Assembly (NCBI GenBank): GCA_963696325.1 | Contig: CAVOJV010000068.1 | Coordinates: 1 to 12,028, forward strand | DNA: 12,028 bases | Reading direction: 5' to 3' | Source of the DNA: CAVOJV01 sp963696325 | GTDB taxonomy: Bacteria; Pseudomonadota; Gammaproteobacteria; Competibacterales; Competibacteraceae | In this document: positions 8,189-12,028 of the stretch, in pieces | Layout of the letters: each line of letters opens with the position of its first letter | Position numbering within the stretch: the stretch's first letter is position 1 | Notes under the pieces: model-generated | The model's database searches: none | Told to the model about the DNA's origin: nothing | The model's input: the letters and a program-made list of their open reading frames with translations, nothing else | Translations under genes and position numbers: made by a program

Positions 8189-8644
8189 ATGGCTTTAGAA
8201 TGGCTAAAAAATCGTTTTCAAGAAGTTACCACCACCCTCAAAAACGAGGTCAGCAAGGTTCGCAACAAGACCTTTCTGGAAGGGGTGGTCGCCGGCTGCG
8301 TATTGGTGGCTCACGCCGACGGGGTCGTCAAGTCCGAGGAAAAGCAGAAGATGATGGGGTTTTTGCGCTCTTCCGAGGTGCTGTCGGTGTTCAGCGCCGA
8401 CGAAGTCATCGCCACCTTTGAGAAGTTCGCCAAGCAGTTCGATTTTGACCATGCCATCGGCGAGGCCAATGCGCTGCAAGCCATCGGCAAGCTGAAATCC
8501 AAGGAAACCGAGGCGCGTTTGATGGTGCGCGTGTGCTGTGCCATCGGCGCCGCCGACGGCGACTTCGATGCCAATGAAAAAGCCGTGGTGCGCAAGATTT
8601 GCCAGGAACTGGGGCTCAATCCCAAAGACTTCGACCTGGTTTAG
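8189..8644 (+). CDS. terB: TerB family tellurite resistance protein
   Basis: The 151-residue all-helical protein matches TerB across its length. Two related acidic segments, AHADGVVKSEEK (41-52) and GAADGDFDANEK (120-131), are the conserved metal-binding half-sites, with D44, E50, E51, D123, D125 and E130 visible. By family knowledge TerB links the membrane protein TerC to the TerD-type proteins. It has no signal peptide or membrane helix, so it is cytoplasmic or peripheral. Start ATG 8189 has AAGGAG 8 nt upstream. The terC start is only 10 bp past the stop and its ribosome site GAGG overlaps the terB stop, which points to translational coupling. Confidence 0.93.
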   Translation: MALEWLKNRFQEVTTTLKNEVSKVRNKTFLEGVVAGCVLVAHADGVVKSEEKQKMMGFLRSSEVLSVFSADEVIATFEKFAKQFDFDHAIGEANALQAIGKLKSKETEARLMVRVCCAIGAADGDFDANEKAVVRKICQELGLNPKDFDLV

Positions 8645-8654
8645 AGGCGTTCCC

Positions 8655-9701
8655 ATGCAAGACATCGGCTTCCCGCTGGAGACCATCTTTATCTTTGTGG
8701 CGGTGGTCAGCTTCTCGGTATGGCTCGACCTTAAGGTGCACCACGACAGCAAGGACATCACCATACCCAATGCGCTGGCCTGGTCGCTGTTCTGGGTGGT
8801 CCTGTCACTGGCTTTCTACTTCTATATCAAGATCCGCTTCGGGCCTGAGCATGCCGATCTGTTTCTGGCCGGCTATGTGCTGGAGAAGTCGTTGTCGGTG
8901 GATAATCTGATGGTATTCATCGCCATCTTTGCGTCCTTCGGCATCAAGGGGGCCTTGCAGCATCGCGTGCTCTACTTTGGCATCCTGGGGGCCGTTGTTT
9001 TTCGCATGCTGTTCATCGCCTTCGGCACCAGCCTGTTCGGCTTGAGCACCTGGATCGAGTTCGTGTTCGCCGCCATCGTAGCCTGGACCGGCTACAAGAT
9101 GCTGGCGGGAATCGGGGAGGACGCAGACATCGAGGATTACTCGGATCACTGGTCGGTGCGCCTGACCCAGAAACTGGTGCCCATCTTTCCACGCCTGCAT
9201 GGCGGCCAGTTCTTCGTCAAGCACGGCCATGTGCAAACTATGGTGACCGAAGACCCCAGCATCTCGGTGGCCCGTCAGGGTGTGGTATACGCCACGCCGA
9301 TGCTGCTGTGCCTTGTGTGCATCGAGGTCTCCGACATCATCTTCGCCTTCGACTCGGTACCGGCGGTGATCGCGGTCACCCGCGAACCGCTGCTGGTGTA
9401 CTCGGCAGTGATTTTCGCTATTCTGGGTTTGCGGTCCTTGTACTTCGTTCTGGCCGCGGCGCAGAAATTTTTGGTCCATCTGGAGAAAGCAGTCGCGGCA
9501 TTGCTGTTTTTCATCGCCGGCAAGCTGGCGTTGCAGGCATCCAATCACCTGTTCGGGTGGCCCGGCTTCGACATCTCCGCGAACGCCAGCCTGATGATTA
9601 TTCTGGCCACACTGGCCGCCGGGGTCATCGCCTCGCTGCTATTCCCGGCCAAGGATGAAGCGGATACGGACACGGCGATCGCCAGTGCAAAGGAAGAATA
9701 A
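8655..9701 (+). CDS. terC: TerC family integral membrane protein
   Basis: The 348-residue polytopic membrane protein carries the two family signatures GYVLEKSLSVDNLMVF (73-88) and IEVSDIIFAFDSVPAVIAVT (223-242), whose acidic residues (E77, D83, E224, D227, D233) lie within membrane segments and are thought to coordinate a cation. A hydrophilic loop of about 55 residues (156-205) separates the halves. TerC/Alx relatives are implicated in metal-ion (manganese) handling and in helping membrane proteins assemble; in ter operons it anchors the Ter complex. Start MQDIGFPLETIF at 8655 fits the family; an in-frame extension into terB is only shadow sequence. The C-terminal tail is acidic and variable. 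The gene lies centrally in terABCDD. Confidence 0.93.
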   Translation: MQDIGFPLETIFIFVAVVSFSVWLDLKVHHDSKDITIPNALAWSLFWVVLSLAFYFYIKIRFGPEHADLFLAGYVLEKSLSVDNLMVFIAIFASFGIKGALQHRVLYFGILGAVVFRMLFIAFGTSLFGLSTWIEFVFAAIVAWTGYKMLAGIGEDADIEDYSDHWSVRLTQKLVPIFPRLHGGQFFVKHGHVQTMVTEDPSISVARQGVVYATPMLLCLVCIEVSDIIFAFDSVPAVIAVTREPLLVYSAVIFAILGLRSLYFVLAAAQKFLVHLEKAVAALLFFIAGKLALQASNHLFGWPGFDISANASLMIILATLAAGVIASLLFPAKDEADTDTAIASAKEE

Positions 9702-9721
9702 AGAAAGCGCCTAAGGATCCC

Positions 9722-9750
9722 GGCCGGGGTCTGGGTTGATTCCGGCCTTT
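9722..9750 (+). terminator. Weak hairpin between terC and terD
   Basis: GGCCGG (9722-9727) pairs with CCGGCC (9742-9747), extendable by two G-U pairs, with a 10-nt loop and followed by TTTG. This is a weak intrinsic terminator or attenuator at best; it could lower or process the transcript between terC and the terD pair. Confidence 0.25.
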
Positions 9751-9785
9751 GTCACTCGTTGTAACTCGATAAGGAGGACAGAGCT

Positions 9786-10361
9786 ATGTCTATTTCTCTC
9801 AACAAAGGTGGCCGGCTTTCGCTCAGCAAGGAGGCGCCGGATCTGAAAAAAGTACATGTAGGCCTGGGCTGGGACCCGCGCGCTACCGACGGCGCCGATT
9901 TCGACCTGGACGCCTCCGCGTTCCTGCTGAACGCTGGCGGCAAGGTCCGCACCGACACCGACTTCATCTTCTATAACCAACTGCGCTCTCCGGATGGCTC
10001 CGTAGAACATACCGGCGATAACCGTACCGGCGCCGGCGAAGGCGATGACGAGGTGCTCATGGTGGATCTCGGCAAAGTGCCGAGCGACGTGCAAAAGATC
10101 GCCTTCACCGTCACTATCCACGAGGCCGATGCCCGCAAGCAGAACTTCGGCCAGGTGCAGAACGCCTTCATCCGGCTGGTCAATGCCGAAACCAATGCCG
10201 AAGTGGTCCGCTACGACCTGTCCGAGGATGCGTCCGTGGAGACCGCCATGATCTTCGGGGAAATTTACCGTCAAGGTAATGAATGGAAATTCGCCGCGGT
10301 CGGCCAGGGCTATGCCGGCGGGCTGGCCGCCATGTGCCGCCAGTACGGTATGAATATTTGA
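9786..10361 (+). CDS. terD: TerD family calcium-binding stress protein, copy 1
   Basis: A full-length 191-residue TerD-type protein, the usual family size. Conserved calcium-site segments are all present: GLGWDPRATDGADFDLDASAF (26-46, acidic part DFDLDASAF), DTDFIFYNQ (57-65), GDNRTGAGEGDDE (77-89) and IHEADARKQNFGQ (111-123). TerD proteins bind Ca2+ and are needed for tellurite, phage and stress phenotypes of ter operons; they act in the cytoplasm, partly at the membrane with TerB and TerC. No signal peptide is present. Start ATG 9786 has AAGGAGG 8 nt upstream, one of the best ribosome sites in the operon, which fits high expression. A second copy follows after 20 bp. Confidence 0.93.
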   Translation: MSISLNKGGRLSLSKEAPDLKKVHVGLGWDPRATDGADFDLDASAFLLNAGGKVRTDTDFIFYNQLRSPDGSVEHTGDNRTGAGEGDDEVLMVDLGKVPSDVQKIAFTVTIHEADARKQNFGQVQNAFIRLVNAETNAEVVRYDLSEDASVETAMIFGEIYRQGNEWKFAAVGQGYAGGLAAMCRQYGMNI

Positions 10362-10381
10362 CTTAAGAGGAGAATGAATCC

Positions 10382-10957
10382 ATGTCAGTGTCTCTCAACA
10401 AAGGGCAGAATGTTTCTCTAAGCAAAGAAGCCCCTGGTCTGCAAAAAGTGTGCTTCGGCCTGGGCTGGGACCTGCGCAAGACCGATGGCGCCGCTTTCGA
10501 CATCGATGCCTCCGCCTTTGTGCTGGGCGAGAACGGCAAGGTATTGAGCGACCAGCATTTCGTGTTCTACAACAATACCCGTGATCCCTCGGGCGCCGTC
10601 ACGCATGGCGGCGATAACCGCACGGGCGCCGGCGAGGGCGACGACGAGACCATCGACGTCAATCTGGGCACCTTGACTCCCGACACTGTCAAGGTGGCCT
10701 TTGTGGTCACTATTCATGAGGCCGATGCCCGCAAACAGAACTTCGGCCAGATAGCCAACGCCTTCATCCGCGCCGTCAATGCCGATACTAATGCCGAGAT
10801 CGCGCGCTATGACTTGTCCGAGGACGCGTCCACCGAGACGGTCATGATCTTCGGCGAACTCTACCGGCACGGCAGCGAATGGAAGTTCAAGGCCATCGGC
10901 CAGGGCTACGCTGGTGGCCTGGGCGCCGTCGCCAAGGATTACGGCGTCAACATCTAG
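10382..10957 (+). CDS. terD: TerD family calcium-binding stress protein, copy 2 (terE/terD paralogue)
   Basis: Also 191 residues, aligning with copy 1 without gaps at 132 of 191 positions (about 69%), so a tandem duplication. It keeps DIDASAF (40-46), GDNRTGAGEGDDE (77-89) and IHEADARKQNFGQ, but where copy 1 has DTDFIFYNQ this copy has DQHFVFYNN, with H59 in place of an acidic residue next to the calcium site. It may therefore bind calcium differently. In plasmid ter operons the equivalent slot is called terE; which name fits here cannot be decided without a tree. Start ATG 10382 has GAGGAGA 8 nt upstream. A strong hairpin follows the stop before the phosphoribosyltransferase gene. Confidence 0.92.
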   Translation: MSVSLNKGQNVSLSKEAPGLQKVCFGLGWDLRKTDGAAFDIDASAFVLGENGKVLSDQHFVFYNNTRDPSGAVTHGGDNRTGAGEGDDETIDVNLGTLTPDTVKVAFVVTIHEADARKQNFGQIANAFIRAVNADTNAEIARYDLSEDASTETVMIFGELYRHGSEWKFKAIGQGYAGGLGAVAKDYGVNI

Positions 10958-10963
10958 GTGATC

Positions 10964-11005
10964 GGGCCTGGCGGCCCGGGGCAAACCCCGGCCGCCGGGA
11001 GGCCC
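10964..11005 (+). promoter_or_regulatory. Strong GC hairpin overlapping the PRTase ribosome site
   Basis: GGGCCT (10964-10969), GGCGGCC (10970-10976) and GGGG (10978-10981) pair with CCCC (10986-10989), GGCCGCC (10990-10996) and AGGCCC (11000-11005), about 17 base pairs with a CAAA loop, one bulged C and a GGG bulge. The only Shine-Dalgarno for the next gene, GGGAGG at 10997-11002, lies in the 3' arm, 6 nt before ATG 11009. The fold should reduce translation of that gene relative to terD. There is no T-run after it, so it is not a standard terminator. Confidence 0.45.
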
Positions 11006-11008
11006 CCC

Positions 11009-11779
11009 ATGCTTTACCCGATTGCCATCCGGGCGGGCGATCTGCTGATCGAAACGCACCGGGAAGACATGCCCCTGGAGGCGCTGCTGGATTTTGCATC
11101 TCGGCAAAACCCCAAACGGGGTTTTTTGTTTGTCTCCAAGGTGCTGGGTAGACACATTCCCTGCCCGGCCTTCCCGTATGCGACAGGTATACGACCAGTT
11201 GGCTGAACGCCTGCAAAACCTGCCGGGGCCGGTCACGGTGATCGGGATGGCGGAGACCGCCACCGGCCTGGGAGCCGGGGTGGCCGACAGCCTTGCGCGC
11301 GCGGGACGCCAGGAGGCTGTGCTCGCCATGCACACCACCCGCCACTGCTTGGCCATGCCCCCGTTGATCGTCTTCGACGAGTGCCACAGCCACGCGCCGG
11401 AGCATATCCTGTATGCGCCACAAGACGAACGGGCGGAATTGTTCAGGCGTTCGCGCAGTTTGGTGCTGGTGGATGACGAGATCAGCACAGGGCGCACCCT
11501 GCGACTGCTCGCCCAGCGGGTCGCCGGCCATCTGCCGGCGCTGAAGAAAATCATGTTGGTGGCTATCGTCAACTGGCTGGGCTCGGCACAACGGCAAGCC
11601 TTGGTGGAAGGAATTCCCCAGGAACTCGGTTTTGCCAGCTTGCTGGAGGGGGAATTCACCTTTCAGCCCAATCCAGATTACCGGCCGCAACTGCCCGCCG
11701 GCATGGCCGCTCGCCGTCCCAGCCGCCATGCCCGCGCCGATACCGGTCGCACCGGTTTGCTGCTGTCCGGCACTGCCGA
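11009..11779 (+). CDS. Phosphoribosyltransferase (PRTase_2 type) of the Ter locus, frameshifted
   Basis: Starts at ATG 11009 (MLYPIAIRAGDLL). Family landmarks: NPKRGFLFVSKVLGRHIP (34-51), VIGMAETATGLGAGV (77-91), HTTRHCLAMPPLIVFDE (108-124), HSHAPEHILYAP (127-138), and the PRPP-binding signature LVLVDDEISTGRT (151-163). The frame shifts near 11159-11161; removing one C from CCC gives HIPARPSRMRQVY, the expected continuation. This family occurs in Ter loci beside TerD genes and is predicted by comparative genomics (the Ter analysis of Anantharaman, Iyer and Aravind) to help make a nucleotide- or nucleoside-like metabolite; no substrate is proven. The TRSP domain follows in the same polypeptide. 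Expression may be held down by the hairpin over its ribosome site and by a terminator-like stem at 11106-11127. Confidence 0.8.
11106..11127 (+). terminator. Terminator-like stem-loop inside the PRTase reading frame
   Basis: AAAACCCC (11106-11113) and GGGGTTTT (11118-11125) form a perfect 8-bp stem with an AAAC loop, running into six consecutive T residues (11122-11127). This is the shape of an intrinsic terminator, yet it encodes the conserved protein stretch NPKRGFLF about 100 nt into the gene. It could attenuate transcription of the PRTase part of the operon when translation is slow, or simply reflect codon choice for that motif. Confidence 0.35.
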
Positions 11780-12028
11780 TTGGCTCCCCAGGGACCGCTG
11801 CCGGCGGGGCCGCTGGTGATGGTCGGCACGGGGGAATTCGCGTTTTTCCCGTTCCTGGCCGCCGAGGATCTGGAGCGGCGCGGCCATGACGTGCTGTTTC
11901 AATCCACCACCCGCTCGCCTATCCTGCAAGGAGAGGCGATCCAAAGTAAATTGACGTTTACCGATGAACACGGCGAGGGTATCGCGAACTATATCTACAA
12001 TCTGCCCAGCGACCGGCAGGTGTAGTGG
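11780..12028 (+). CDS. TRSP domain, C-terminal part of the PRTase protein (frameshifted, cut by window end)
   Basis: This continues the preceding gene in another frame. The end of the PRTase frame reads GTADWLP; adding one C to CCCC at 11786-11789 joins it to QGPLPAGPLVMVGTGEFAFF. The TRSP family is known as the domain found C-terminal to PRTase_2, and its signature is clear: VGTGEF (272-277), PFLAAEDLE, and FQSTTRSPILQGEAI (297-311), then GEGIANYIYN. The function of TRSP is not established; it is predicted to act with the PRTase on a nucleotide-like substrate. A TAG at 12023-12025 stops the frame early; one extra G (GTGGTAGTGG) would continue it as QVVV, so the stop is probably another indel. 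The remainder lies beyond the window. Confidence 0.75.

Noticed and set aside
8805..9548. 247-codon - strand frame opposite terC
   Set aside because: Product is the His/Gln/Asp-rich reverse reading of membrane-protein codons.
9748..9770. ACTCG direct repeat around TTGTA before terD
   Set aside because: A 5-bp repeat is expected by chance; no matching sites near other genes.
10418..11659. 413-codon - strand frame across terD copy 2 and the PRTase gene
   Set aside because: It spans two real genes on the other strand and mirrors their codons; no domain is seen.

Overview
The window reads as chromosomal DNA of a GC-rich gammaproteobacterium. The reasons are a homodimer-type pyruvate dehydrogenase E1 that matches Escherichia coli AceE residue for residue at its active-site positions, an AceF with two lipoyl domains, a REP-like palindrome, and a NACHT/HEAT-type repeat protein. 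No marker gene fixes the genus, so this placement is an inference. No tRNA, rRNA, CRISPR array or insertion sequence was seen.

Layout. (1) 3-1152, + strand: the C-terminal end of a HEAT-repeat protein, running in frame without a stop into a DUF4062-like, TIR-related sensor/effector domain. Both parts carry an apparent one-base frameshift. A REP-like palindrome follows the stop. (2) 1286-5583, - strand: aceE then aceF, the E1 and E2 subunits of pyruvate dehydrogenase, 24 bp apart. E3 (lpd) is not next to them. aceE is interrupted by an apparent loss of one C. (3) 5584-5785: divergent regulatory region. (4) 5786-6712, + strand: an AEC-family membrane transporter. (5) 6713-12028, + strand: a Ter (tellurium resistance/stress) operon. 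It has a leader region with a 14-codon micro-ORF, then terA, terB, terC, two tandem terD paralogues about 69% identical, and a phosphoribosyltransferase-TRSP gene that runs off the right end.

How the genes fit together. AceE and AceF convert pyruvate to acetyl-CoA. The Ter genes form the known stress module of calcium-binding TerD-type proteins (TerA, TerD x2), the TerB metal/membrane adaptor and the integral membrane protein TerC. The PRTase-TRSP gene belongs to a second module of Ter loci that comparative genomics predicts to make or modify a nucleotide-like metabolite; its other members would be expected just past position 12028. Two hairpins around the start of the PRTase gene could set it apart from the ter genes in expression: one overlaps its ribosome binding site and one looks like an intrinsic terminator inside the reading frame.

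The strongest whole-window signal is technical or evolutionary. Five clear single-base frameshifts, and a probable sixth at the right edge, interrupt otherwise well-conserved genes, nearly all explainable by a change in a short homopolymer run. Sequencing or assembly error is the simplest explanation, so the affected genes are annotated as single genes with frameshifts and not as pseudogenes.
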